Shown: one piece after another, positions 24,201 through 34,618 of the stretch | How positions within the stretch are numbered: the first letter of the stretch is position 1 | Layout: each line of letters starts with the position of its first letter | DNA from: Ophiostoma sp. CBS 140.51 | Lineage: Eukaryota; Ascomycota; Sordariomycetes; Ophiostomatales; Ophiostomataceae | Direction: 5' to 3' | NCBI GenBank assembly: GCA_029298735.1 | Contig: JANSLP010000082.1 | Location: 51,127-115,126 of the forward strand | DNA length: 64,000 bases | Notes under the pieces: model-generated | What the model was told of the DNA's origin: nothing | The model's database searches: none | Seen by the model: the letters and a program-made list of their open reading frames with translations, nothing else | Translations under genes and position numbers: made by a program

Positions 24201-24659
24201 GTTTCCCCGCAAACAGTGCCCTCCACACCCATTGCCAATGCATATGCCGAGGTGCGAGCGTACATCTCTGCCGTTCTTCCGGGCACACCAGCCCGAAGAG
24301 TTGGAGTGCAAGATCTCCACAACAGCCCCATCTCGCCCTACCAAGAGGCTGCCTCCCATCAAGGTAGCGATGCCGTTTGTGCTACCACACAGGCCAACGT
24401 CCAGGTTGCATCTCACAAGTCTCTCGACTCCATGTCCGTCAAAAGCGACTCGGTACCTGTCAAGAAGGCAGCCGAAGCCGACAACCCATCGAACAAGTAT
24501 ATGACGTGGAACGGGAGCACCGTGCCAAAGGCAACGGTGCCAGTGTTGAAGAGCACCACTCAGTTCAGCACTGACCTTGAGAACATTTTTTTGGGCAAGA
24601 AGGAGAACAGAAAGGCGTTCCAAGACCACACGCTGCAGCCGGCTGTAGAGCAAAACTAG
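21226..24659 (+). CDS. large low-complexity protein of unknown function
   Basis: I do not recognise a domain. Two exons are inferred, 21226-22900 and 22957-24659, joined by a 56-nt intron (GTAAGT donor, TTCTAACTG branch, ACCAG acceptor). Splicing restores continuity as LSLDRFGFGLRKSS. The start ATG has a good fungal context (CACAATGGG). The product has 1125 residues, rich in Ser, Pro, Ala and Gln. It has Ser/Thr-Pro motifs typical of phosphorylated disordered proteins, an acidic patch (DSETDSDDELL) and a Gln/His run. Terminator context is remarkable: TAG is followed by CAA CTA, and the same frame then stays open for 114 codons with hydrophobic segments. The annotated end may therefore not be the only C-terminus. 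Confidence 0.8.
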
Positions 24660-25004
24660 CAACTAGAGACGAACGACATTTTCTACTACTCGTCACAGCG
24701 ACGGCGGCAAGTTGACCTTGCGGCACATTCCAAGAATCAAACACCATCTCTTATAGGAAGGCTCCGTTTTTACTTTCACATTATCGTCGTGACACTTCAA
24801 TATCTACTATGTCTTATGTTCGGTCTGGTCGGTCGGCTCCATGAGTTTATTTTTGATTTTATGGGTTGGCTTAAGGTTCTTATAGTATTTGCCATGACAC
24901 TCCCATTGTATTTGGCTATTGACGTTGCGCGGGGTATGAAGAGGTACTGGATCAGCAGGAGGACACAAGCATATTCATTTTCGCGAGTCACAGCATGCGG
25001 CTAG
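24660..25004 (+). other. open in-frame extension after a UAG-CAA-CUA stop (candidate readthrough)
   Basis: Directly downstream of the TAG at 24657-24659, the same frame is open for 114 codons to the next TAG (25002-25004). It encodes a basic segment (SSQRRRQVD) and then two hydrophobic stretches, around HIIVVTLQYLLCLMFGLVG and KVLIVFAMTLPLYLAIDVA, followed by basic RGMKRYWISRR. That is the layout of a C-terminal membrane anchor. The six bases after the stop, CAACTA, match the CAR-YYA context known from tobamovirus-type readthrough and shown to promote readthrough in yeast. A 54-nt intron at 24645-24698 (GTAGAG...CACAG) would also remove the stop in frame, but its donor is weak and it lacks a CTAAC branch site. 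A T-rich 3' UTR can also look hydrophobic by chance. Confidence 0.45.
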
Positions 25005-25365
25005 AAGTCGGTCGGTTGGTCTGCAATTGGTCTAATGAGATAATGTAGAATTAATGGAATAATAGTCGTCTCTATATGCCACACTTTTTCGTAACGTAAA
25101 TACCCAATGCGTCTATCTTCTGTGATGCGCCGCTGAAAATGAAAATGCAATACCCAATATCCGATATCCTCCTCAGCCCAACTTTGGGCGGTATCGTTTG
25201 CGTGCTCAAACCTGTCCTAGGCACTTCTTCCTCTTTTTCTCCCGCAAGTCCTCCTCGCCACCTAGTTATTACAGCGGCTTCCATCATTGCACCGCTACAA
25301 CAAATGTCCCCTTCCTAAGATGTGTCGTGTTGTGAGGATGGCGTATCGTTTTGTGAGGTAGACCG
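25005..25365. other. intergenic, convergent 3' ends
   Basis: Region between the unknown gene (with or without extension) and the MFS gene. No gene seen; it presumably holds the 3' UTRs of both convergent genes. Confidence 0.6.
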
Positions 25366-27353
25366 TTAGACAGTCTCCTTCTGCAGCCCAGGGCTCAGCG
25401 GCTGCTGTAGGGGTTGGCCCTGACGCTGTTGCTCGCGAAGCAGAGTCCGTTGGCGCTGCTCCTCGACCTTGCGCTGCATCTCAATCTTCCGCTCCCGGAG
25501 TGCAATGCAAAATTTGCTGCCAGCACGAATCTTCTCGCCCTTCCAGATGAACAGGAACGGGATGGCGCACATGAGCAGACTGAGACCGCCCAGCAGACTG
25601 CACGCACCCGAGATCGTGAGCTTCTTGAACATTTGCGAGGCCGCCAGGGGCAGCACAGTGGCAAGCAGGGAACGGCAGCACGAGGCCGCTGCGTTGGCAG
25701 AGGCAGCAAAGATCTCGTAGGCATCTAAGGTGAGGTTGTTAGTATATGGTCCCAACGAGAATACTTGGAAGTCGCGGGTGGAAACGTACCGGTCAAGTAG
25801 TTCAGGAGGGCAATGAAAATCACTAAAAAGAGAAAAGTCGACGGTCAGTAACTGTAAACAGATAAAGAAAACAAGAACACGTGGTATACATACGCATGAA
25901 TCCCAGGCCAAAGGGAATTCCGGCTAGCATAGGCGCCACAAAAGACACCTCCGCTTCAGCGGTCCAGCCCAGCCAGAACAGACTGATCACAAAGACAGGG
26001 CCGCCGAGGCAGGCCAGAGGCAGACGACGGTACTCCTCCTGCTTGGTCCAGGCCTCGCCGCGGTCGATGGCGTTGAGCAGGTAGTTGTCGTAGGCGTAGA
26101 AGATGGGAATCGACAACAAGGTGCCGGCACCAATGGCCAAGAAGATGAGACCTTCGACGCCGGGGCTGAACTTGTAAATGTCCTCAAAGATGAGAGGGAA
26201 GGCCGTGAAAGTCATGTAGAAGATGGCATACAAAAGGGCGAGGTAGATGCAGACACATGATACAATGAGTTCCGAGATGATCATGCGCAGCGGACGGGTC
26301 AACACGATCGTAGCCAGTTCGCGCAGGTTCTTCTTCTCCAACTCGTGAGGTGCCACAATGTTGGCCTTGGGGTCCTCTTTGCGCATACGGACGGCGCGGC
26401 GCTTCAACAAGATGGGACCGTAAGTCTCGGGCAGGAGGGCCAGTGGGATCAATGATGCACCGGCATAGATGAGTGCAATCCAAAAAGTCCAGCGCCAGCC
26501 AATGGTGGTCGAGCAGTAGCCCGAGATGATGGGCGCAAACAGCGGGCCAAAGACGGTCATGGCCATAAACATGGACATGGCGCGGCCACGGGTGCGTGCC
26601 GAACCAAAGACGTCCGCCAAGATACCCGTGACGACGGCAATGGGAGCGCTGGCAAAGACACCCGTAAACAGACGGAAAACAAGGAAGCCAGCCCAGTTGG
26701 GAGCGAGTGCGCAGGCCATGGTCCAGACCATAAAGATGAGGAAGGTCACAACGACGAGCGTGCGGCGGCCGTACTGTTCACTAAGCGGCGCCCACACCAA
26801 AGGGCCCAAGATGTAGCCGACAAGGTATGTTGACACGGGCAGCACCATCTGCGTCGTCGATGTCACGCCCCACTCCTTGGCCATGAAGGGCACCGCGTTG
26901 CTAGGAAGGGCACTGCCCATTGTACTGTTGATGATGGATGTCATGGTCGTGATGAGGATGGTGATTTTTCGTGCCTTGGACCAGTTGTATGGGTTCTCCG
27001 GGTCGTTCTCCTCCCATGTGACAATAAGGGTCTCGCTTTCGCTGTTTGACAGGCTCGGTGTCCGCTGGTTGTGGTATCCGGGGCTTTTAGAGCCATCGTC
27101 GTCGAGTTGGCTGTGTGCACCAACGGTATTGTCGGCCGCTTCTTCACGATACCGGTCTCTTGCGTCTTTCTCGTCGATGTCGTTGATGATCTGGTGAAGG
27201 CCATCTATTTTTGTTAGCACAACAACGTCCCCACAAGATATTCTGAGAGTCCTGTTTCCACATACGATGTTGGTGTATTTGCTCGGTCTCATTGTGTTCT
27301 GGTTGTTGCTCGTTCTGGTGAACTGCAATTGTCGATGTTGATTTGTCGGCCAT
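25366..27353 (-). CDS. MFS transporter, DHA1 drug/polyamine antiporter type
   Basis: Twelve-helix plasma-membrane exporter of the fungal DHA1 group (Tpo/Flr1/Mdr-like), likely a proton antiporter; substrate unknown. Four exons are inferred: 27353-27266, 27204-25894, 25822-25790 (33 nt) and 25724-25366, with introns of 61, 71 and 65 nt, giving 596 residues. Splicing restores the conserved run FGLGFMLIFIALLNYLTDAY. Family marks are ENPYNWSKARK at the start of the core, APLSEQYGRRT (motif A) after helix 2, RLFTGVFASAPIAVV and CCRSLLATVLPLAA near the end. The N-terminus is a hydrophilic His/Gln/Glu-rich tail. The C-terminal 50 residues are strongly charged and Gln-rich (REQQRQGQPLQQP). A minus-strand pyrimidine tract at about 27720-27960 probably belongs to its promoter. 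Confidence 0.92.
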
Positions 27354-29842
27354 TTTGTCGAATCATGCCGGTCCTCACAGGCGCCGGTAAGAAATGGTAT
27401 TAAAAGGTGTAGAGCTGCGGTTAAAGAGCCCGGTCCGTGTCCAGGAGTGTCCAAGAAAGCCAAATCACCACACTTGTGATTGTAAATATCCAAAAGAAAA
27501 TTGAAAAAAGGACTATGATGTCGATGCCAAGATGTCAAGTTATAGCCCTAGAAAGTGGAGGTCGGTATCCGAAAGGCGTCGGCTAGATGGTGTCGTCGCA
27601 CAACCAAAACCGTGTTGTGTTATTCGTTGAGATCCGGTACACACCCAAAAATTCGTTTTGTGGTTGAGGTTTTCCACAGTTTCGGCTTGTGAGAAGTGAA
27701 AAAAGTTGGACAAGGGAAAGGTATCGTCAGCTTTGGGGGAGGACAAGGACCAGGATGCGAAGGTGCGAAGAAAGCACAAGGTGTGGTAAAAGGAAAGAGC
27801 AGAGAAGGAGGAAAATAAGAAAGAGCGAAGGGTGGTAAAAAGAATAATAATAAAAAGAAGAAACGAAGAAAAGAAAAGAGGAGGCAAGAAACAACCGAGA
27901 TAAAAACAGAAGGAAAGAAACAGAATCAAATTTCAAAAAGGGAAGGAGCAAACAATCGGGAAACAACAGACGGGGGAAGGCCATATTACACAGTCCAAGT
28001 AAAATGTACGGCAACTAATACGCATGATTATGGAGCACGTCTTTTTTATCTTTTATCTTTTCTTTTTTTTTTTGCTCCATGCTCTTGTTCTTTTTCCTTG
28101 GGCACGGTCTCCTAAAACCGGTCCTGGGACCAGAAAGAAAAAAGGCGTGCCCATCGTTCAGTCTATTTCCCCCCTTTCCCCCAGAAATGACCAAAAAACA
28201 ACACCCAAAACAAAAGGGAACGCCCACGACCGGCCCGAGAAGGTGCTCCACTGTTTTTATGAAGGCATGTAACTTGCTTCCACTGCTTTTCTTCCGTTCC
28301 TTCATTTTTCTAAGCAAAGAGACTAGCAATCACGACAGGCGTCCGGCTCTTTATTTCGAGACCTATTTCCAGTTTTCCTCCAGTTCTCCTATTGTAAGGC
28401 AGGAAGCCCATTTCTTTCGTACGAGTAAGTGCTCCGTTTTTCGAGTCCACGGTCAATGTCGAAAGGTCCAGAAGCCCACAATACCACGATTTAATACATT
28501 GGCGGACATTGGTCACAACATCAACATATAGATGACATACATGATATCCAAGAACCTTTCCCCTCTCAACATCGGCCTCCGATGACCGTCCGGTGCGGAT
28601 CATCCTCGTCGTATTAGGCGGCGGCTTGGATGCGTCACACTGTACGATTGCGGGAGGGCGAGTTGGAGACAGGATGGTTTTGGAGACGGCAGTTTGGTGG
28701 ACGATCGACATGTGAGGGAGGAGGTGGACAAGAAAGAAGGGCGCAGTTGTGCATTGTGTGAACGGCGTACAAGTTGACAACTACTACGGAGGACACACAC
28801 AGTACATACAAAGAAGCAGCGCCTTCGGAGTAATACCAAGAAATCAAATTGGAGAAGGAGGAGGAGACAAGGAGGGAAGGTGCCGTGCTAGCCGGGTCTT
28901 GGGATTGGGGGAAGGAGCGACAGCTAAAAAAAAAAAAAAAAAACCCATCCCAGCTTGCAAGGGAAAGAGCGACAACGGGGGCCCGGGGGACAAGCGGACC
29001 GCTGGGGGAACGGAAGCAGTGCAACGGTAGGAAGAGGAAAATGCACAAACCAACACGTTCAAATGTCAACCAGAGCGCACCTCCAGACCGACAAATGCAA
29101 ATGCCAAAGCTTGAGGTTCCTTTGACTGCGGTATCGAGTGGGCCATATTGACCACAGGGACAGAAGGAGGGGCGGATAGAGAATAAGAGAAGGACCAAAC
29201 TCCTTGAAGTCTCAGCAAGAGCCGCCCGAATGGGCTTGGGCTCGGGGCTTCGCGTTTAGGGAGAGACAGTGCCATGCTTCTGCCTTCTCAGTGGTGTGTG
29301 GGCTGAACAAACAGTAATACTGCATGGTCGCCGCAAAGTCGCAAAAGAGCGGACAGCAAGCGGCAACAACGGACGCAAGACCGGAAAGTGCTCCACTTTT
29401 ACGCAATATGAACGTTGTGAAAGAGAAGGACACAGGAGATATGGGCTGCACAAAACACCCACCGTCCGCGGCTACAAAAGTAAAAGCAATACTCAGCTAT
29501 CGAAAAGCTGCTCAGCTGCGATTAGCTTCTTGTTTACTCGGTTGCAGCTTTTAGAATCATGTTGAGAGTCGTCTAGACTTGTCAGGATGTTGTCCTCAAC
29601 ATGGATACATAGTACAATGGAGTCTCGTGGCTGTCATTTTCCACAAACAGAAGACGGCTTGCAAAAATAACGACACAAATATAACGGTAAAATGCTGGCC
29701 GTACACAACAGGACAGAACAAGGCTGTGGGTATAAAGCTGCATTGTTATGCCGGGATTGAAAACGCTGTGAGAAAATAGACCCAAGAATATACAAGAAAT
29801 GAAGGAAGAAAGAGCCGGCAGCAAGGAAGAACGCGGTCGACC
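27354..29842. other. intergenic region between the MFS gene and prefoldin 4
   Basis: About 2.5 kb without a supported gene. The + strand at 27740-27960 is almost pure purine (the MFS leader on the other strand). A run of 18 adenines lies at 28926-28943, in a region that is again purine-rich. The 87 codons after the prefoldin 4 stop happen to be open but look like T-rich 3' UTR. Confidence 0.55.
28926..28943. repeat. A18 homopolymer
   Basis: Eighteen consecutive adenines on the + strand in non-coding DNA. It could be a decayed retroposed poly(A) tail or simple slippage; no flanking direct repeats or coding relic were found. Confidence 0.8.
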
Positions 29843-30305
29843 CTATGTCTCCAGGTTGATGCTCCGGCCAAACCGTGCGTACAGGTCGACCTTGAGCTGT
29901 GTCATGTCCTCCCGCACCGTGCTCAGCGTCTCTTCAAGCGAGCCAATCTCCTCGTCCATCTTGGTCGAGGACGCCTCCACCATCTTGAGCGCCTTTGTCG
30001 CCTTGATCTGGAAGAAGGCGTCGCCCACCTTGTAGGGAACCTTGTCGTCCTCGTCCACCAGCTCCAGCTCCGTGCTAATATCGTCCAGCTCCTCCTTGGC
30101 CTTGTTCTTCGCCTTGAGCTGCTCCTCCAGGTTCAGCTCCCGCTGGTGCAGCCGGCTGAACTTGTTGATCTTCTCCTGGTCCTCGCGCCGGACCTCGACC
30201 TCGGGGCCCGCAGCCTCCTCGTCTTCTCTGCTGAGCTGTTGGGTGTTAGCAAAGAGCTGAAAAGGAACCAGCGAAGGAGGGAAAACTGACCATTCGCCGC
30301 TGCAT
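29843..30305 (-). CDS. GIM3: prefoldin subunit 4
   Basis: Beta-type subunit of the hexameric prefoldin (GimC) chaperone, which delivers actin and tubulin to the cytosolic chaperonin CCT. Two exons are inferred. The first codes only five residues (MQRRM, 30305-30291); the second is 30235-29843. The intron is 55 nt (GTCAGT donor, CTAAC branch, CAACAG acceptor) and the product has 135 residues, the normal size. The body is two coiled-coil helices: VEVRREDQEKINKFSRLHQR, then LEEQLKAKNKAKEELDDIST, then a short hairpin VPYKVGDAFFQI, ending in LYARFGRSINLE. This is the standard prefoldin 4 end. It diverges from the CENP-W-like gene with 686 bases between starts. Confidence 0.93.
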
Positions 30306-30991
30306 GATGTGTGGTTGTGGTTGGGACGGTTGTGTATGTGGTGCGCCTGCGCGGTCGCGTGTCTTGCCCGGTGCACAAAAGTCAACTTGTTGCGTATCGT
30401 CTACACGTGTATTGTAATGGTAGGTGCGGTTGCTTCAGTCGTGTCGTCGAAAGGTGTCGTCGACGGTAGGCTCCAGTTCAGACCAAAAAAGAAGAAGCTT
30501 TTTTGCCTGCCCCGCCAAATCGGACGCTGCAAGGCAGGTGCAAGCGGGGCACCGATAAGACAGGCAGTCACCAAATTGCTCGAAACAAAAACAATTATGC
30601 TCAGAACACGACTAAATCACGTTGTTTTTACGCGATAATGGTCGAAGTATAAACCTTGAGATTTTATTCAGATTTTATTCAAATTTTCCGTTCTCAATTG
30701 ACAATAAATCCGTTTGAGGAGCTGAATTGCCGATATTAGGAGACCGAGGTGACCTGTGGCTGGCAGCTTCCGCTACAGTAGCTGGCGTTCTCCCCTCACT
30801 GTCTTACATAATGCGAGCTACAGCCTCCAAGCACGACGCGCCCAACGCGACTCCGCTTTTGAGCATCTGCAACTAGTGAACACAAGCAACTGCATAACGA
30901 CGACGACGACAAAACGACGACCATAACCTCGCAACCTCGCATCTCAACCTCGTCGAAATCACCAAAAACTACCATATCACTTCCAACAATA
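30306..30991. promoter_or_regulatory. shared upstream region, prefoldin 4 / CENP-W-like gene
   Basis: Divergent intergenic DNA of 686 bases. ACGCG cores appear near 30632 and twice around 30836-30850, and an ACGACG-rich stretch lies at about 30896-30925. No gene seen. Confidence 0.45.
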
Positions 30992-31412
30992 ATGGCGCCC
31001 GGACAGAAAATGTACCCGCGCGCGACGGTCAAGAAGATTGTCAAGGCGCACGCAAACACGAACCTCAGTCGCAATGCCGACGTTGTTGTGAGTGAAAGAA
31101 ACTACAGCAAGATGGAAGGGACAATAATTAACCACTTTTGTCGTTCTCTAGATCTTCCTCGACTACTTACTCTTCATGCAGACGTATGTTCGCCCCCTTT
31201 CTCCCCAGTAGAACTACCCCAGCTAACAACATAGCCTTGTCAAGGAAGCATCGATTGAGTCGAAGCGCGGCGGTGAGCGCGGCATCACAGCACGCAGCGT
31301 GAAGAAAGTGACGGCGGTGAGATTTCCTCCTGGCATTCTTATCTTTTTTTCGAGACGAAATGCTAACCGTACCTCTTCCTCTCAGGATACCGTCCTCAAG
31401 TTCAAGGGCTGA
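30992..31412 (+). CDS. WIP1: CENP-W-like histone-fold kinetochore protein
   Basis: Small histone-fold protein matching the CENP-W (yeast Wip1) pattern; its partner CENP-T binds centromeric DNA in the inner kinetochore. Four exons are inferred: 30992-31087, 31152-31183, 31235-31316, 31386-31412, with introns of 64, 51 and 69 nt. The spliced product is 78 residues, beginning MAPGQKMYPRATVKKIVKAH and continuing through VVIFLDYLLFMQTLVKEAS to the end VTADTVLKFKG. That gives the alpha1-alpha2-alpha3 layout with a very basic N-terminus. Each exon alone is too short to stand out, and two code only 32 and 27 bases. Other small histone-fold proteins (CENP-S/X type) are less likely because of the YPR-TVKKI start and the KFKG end. 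Confidence 0.8.
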
Positions 31413-31900
31413 AAGCCTTCGGCGACGAACAGGCTCACAAACTACCACTGGCTCGATGGTCACGAATCTAGACTGCAAGAAACATCGTCTTCCGGCAGTA
31501 ACACGGGCATTCGGTTACACCTCTGTCGGGAATGAGATCACTCTTGATAACAGGCTTCCTCGCTCAAGATCGATATGCTTCACCACGATACACCCCTCCA
31601 AAATATGCAGGCGTGCGATTCTGCTCTGATATATACGCTGCCAGTACAGGCTTTTAGTGCGGAGGCAAGCCGAGACGACGAGCGTTGCCGCACCTGACTA
31701 GCAAGCAGGACAAACTGCACAGGATGTCCTTCAACACCAGCTAGGCATAATATGAGGAGCAAGCAATGCAGTGCCAGCACCAATTGTCACCATTGCAGCT
31801 TCTAGTGAAGTGCCCTCCCTGGTCAACTTCTCCTTGAACAGCACCATACAATAAGGCCTCAGGGCCGCAGTTTGATCAGATCAATAAAGCAATTCAGTAC

Positions 31901-31920
31901 AAAACAAAACAAAACAAAAC
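31901..31920. repeat. (AAAAC)n microsatellite
   Basis: Four perfect AAAAC units in non-coding DNA downstream of the CENP-W-like gene. Confidence 0.85.
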
Positions 31921-32639
31921 ATGCACGTCCCAAGTGAACTGCAATGCCTTGTGCAACCGTTTGAACAAAGAGTTGCTGTGTCGTTGCATCGTTGCCTCAG
32001 GCCGTGTGTAGCCTGTCTCGTGTCCAATTGCTCCTTCTCCTGTTTGTTGCTGTTTGTTGCTGTCCGATTTTTGTGGGAACAAGGGGCCAGTAGAACCACA
32101 CAGAACCCGTAGAAACTCCCCAGGAAAATGTGTACTCAGTAGTACGTCTGCAGTCTCAAGCGTGTTTGCTCCAGGGCCTGGGCTCTTGGTCTGAGCCAGT
32201 CAAGAAGCGCCCTGATTGGCCCAACACGGAAGAAAGTCGCGTGGGGTAGAAGGCGACGGAAGGCAAGAGCGCACCAGAGTAAACCTGAGTACACCAACGT
32301 ACCTCTTCGGCCTACCTGCCAGTGACTTGCCTGCAGGCAGGCAGATGCGCGAGGCGGGTGGTTCCTGCCTTGTTGCGCTGGGGATATCAAAACACCAAAC
32401 ACTTTTTTTTTCGAGTCACCTTCCGCCTTGCCACAGCACAAAACGGGAAGCTGCCAAATAATTTTTGTCCTCCAAACAAAAACATCTCGAAAGTTTAGCA
32501 TCTTCAGTCTTCTCTTGCTTCTCCATCACCCAAGACACATTCACCACCTCTCCTGTTTCGCCAATTCCTCTCGTCGTCACCTCTACCTTCCCATACCCAC
32601 TTTGTTCGGAGCAGCTAGTTTAGGTCACGCACCCCGTTC

Positions 32640-32880
32640 TTAGCTGTCCTCCTTCCTTTTCCCTCTTTTCCCTCCTTTCCCCTTCTCTTCTCTTTTCTGA
32701 CTTCCTCCTCCTCCTTTCCCCAAACTTTGCTTACTTTCCTCCTCTATTTCTCCATTCCTCAATCTTCATTTTCTTTATCTCATCCAATCTACGACACTCT
32801 TTGCGTCCAACGCTCCCACTTCCTTCCCTCGATCTACGATCCAATTTCTTCCAGGAGCTTGCCTGATCCAAGCAAAAATC
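32640..32880 (+). promoter_or_regulatory. pyrimidine-rich promoter/leader of the Yag7-like gene
   Basis: Nearly uninterrupted C/T sequence (TTCCTTTTCCCTCTTTTCCC and similar) directly upstream of the start at 32917. Such CT tracts are known upstream of highly expressed fungal genes. Confidence 0.6.
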
Positions 32881-32916
32881 AACACACACTCAACCACACA
32901 ATCTACCACAAACACA

Positions 32917-34552
32917 ATGGCTGCGTCTGCTGTGCAAAATCCCGCGGCCCCTGTCGACTCCAAGTCGGCCAAGAAGAAGAAGGTCAAGGCCGGCCGCACC
33001 GAGTCGCCTGCTCCTGCTGCTTCGTCGGAGAAGGCTGTTTCGGTGGCGCCCAACGACGCCAACGGCGATGACTCGGGCGAGCCTGGCTATCTGCGGGAGC
33101 TCTCCAAGTATGCTCCAGTTCCTTTTTTTTCATTGGAGATTCCTCCGCATCGGCTCTAGATGGCGCGAAGATGGCAATGGAATGCTAACGCGTGTTTTAC
33201 CTCAGGAACATCCGCAATGTGAACAAGAAGCTGGTAAGTTGGCCTCAACTTCAAATTCTAAGTTTAAGAGGCATCCCCGTTTACTAACCCGACCTCTCCT
33301 CCCACAGACGAACGCGTCCAAAACTGACGGCCTCATCGCCGAGCACAAGGACAAGTCCCTCGACCAGCTTGTCTCCCAGAAGATCATCAACGCCGACCAG
33401 AAAGCCCAAGTCCTCAAGAAGCCTTCCCTCCAGGCCCAGCTGGCCCAGCTCGAGGAGCAGTACAACCAGTTCAAGAAGCTCGACTCGGACTACCGCCAGC
33501 GCCTCATTGCTGACAAGGCCGAGGTCACCAAGACCCTGACCGAGACTTTCGAGAAGGAGAAGGCGGATGCTGTCCGCGAGGTTTCTGGGTCGACCGCTGC
33601 TGCCGCTGAGAAGACTCTGCACGACAGCCTCCTGACCCTTTCCCAGTTCCTGCGCCTCGCTGCCGCTCGCCGCGCCGACGACCAGAACCAGCAGCAGGAC
33701 GAGAACCTCGCTCTTGAGGGTGTGCTCCTACAGGTGTACTCGGGTGACGAGAATGGAGTCGCCACCATGCTCAAGCTCGTCCAGGGCGCTGAGGAGACCA
33801 CCAAGGGCGTCACCAACGAGCCCCTCCAGACCACTTTCGCTCAGGTGAAGGCTGCTGCCGCCGCTAACGCCGGTGCCCTGTTCCAGCCTGAGGCCTCTGA
33901 GGAGCCTGCTGCGACTGAGGCCGCTCCCGCCGAGGTCCAGTCCGACCCCACCCTTGTCCACGCCAGTCTGACCGAGATCGAGGCCGGCACCGACACGCCC
34001 CTGGCTGAGGCTGCTCCCCTCACCAACGGCCACTCCGAGGAGGCTGACGCCGCGCCTGCCGCTCCTGCCAATGCCGACGTTGGTGACGATGCCGCGAACG
34101 CTGTTGCCGAGAGCCAGTGGGACACCAACGGCAACAAGGACCTGTCCATGTCACAGGAGTGGGTGCAGGTGCCCCGTGACCTTGCCGAGACTGAGACTGG
34201 CATCACGGCCACCACTGCTGCCACTGGCAACACCCAGTCTTGGGCCGACGAGCAGCCCGACCACCCCCCTCCGGCTGCTACCCCCGCTGCTGCTACCCCG
34301 AACGCGACTACGGGCGCTGCTGCCAACGCGGCTGCTGACGACGGTTTCCACCAGGTGCAGCGCCACAACCGTGGCCGCAACGACCGCGACGGTTTCCGTG
34401 GCGGCCGTGGCAACGGTTTCCGCGGTGGTCGCGGCCGTGGCGGTGACGGTCGTGGTCGTGGCCGTGGTGGTCGTGGCCGCAGTGGTCCCGGTGGTGAGAA
34501 CGGCGGTAACGGTGGCTTCCACCGCGGCCCCCGTCGCAACGAGGAGTCATAG
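32917..34552 (+). CDS. YAG7: Yag7-like protein with C-terminal RGG box
   Basis: Resembles the fungal Yag7 dimerisation-domain family (molecular role unclear) with an RNA-binding RGG tail. Three exons are inferred: 32917-33107, 33206-33233 (28 nt) and 33308-34552, with introns of 98 and 74 nt; 487 residues. Splicing gives YLRELSKNIRNVNKKLTNAS, followed by the family block TDGLIAEHKDKSLDQLVSQK and INADQKAQVLKKPSLQAQLA. The N-terminus is Lys-rich (SAKKKKVKAG), the middle is a long helical region, then an Ala/Pro/Glu-rich linker, WVQVPRDL, and finally Arg/Gly repeats (FRGGRGNGFRGGRGRGGDGR) from about residue 435. The frame ends in GAGTCATAG, but 21 further coding-like codons follow before a second in-frame TAG. 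Confidence 0.75.
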
Positions 34553-34618
34553 GGTGCCTCTAGCGGCGACGGTTACGGTGCCGGTGCCGGTTCGGGCGAA
34601 CCGCACTCCCAGTGGTAG
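34553..34618 (+). other. coding-like segment after the Yag7-like stop codon
   Basis: In frame after the TAG at 34550-34552, the sequence reads GASSGDGYGAGAGSGEPHSQ plus W and then TAG (34616-34618). Its GC-rich Gly/Ala/Ser codons match the preceding RGG region, and typical T-rich UTR begins immediately after the second stop. The first TAG may be a recent nonsense change, a sequence error, or a stop that is read through. The context (TAG GGT) is not a known readthrough motif. Confidence 0.5.

Larger units (their letters stand above)
31413..32916. other. intergenic region upstream of the Yag7-like gene
   Basis: About 1.5 kb, no supported gene. It contains (AAAAC)n at 31901-31920 and a roughly 240-base pyrimidine tract (32640-32880) that forms the promoter and leader of the Yag7-like gene. 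Confidence 0.6.

Noticed and set aside
24645..24756. 112-nt intron from GTAGAG to TTATAG after the unknown gene
   Set aside because: It would shift the frame away from the hydrophobic extension. The 54-nt alternative is the only frame-preserving option and is itself weak.
29582..29842. 87 open codons after the prefoldin 4 stop codon
   Set aside because: Prefoldin 4 ends at its usual residue, and the extension is T-rich UTR-like with a poor stop context (TAG GGT). Kept as a warning that chance openness occurs here.
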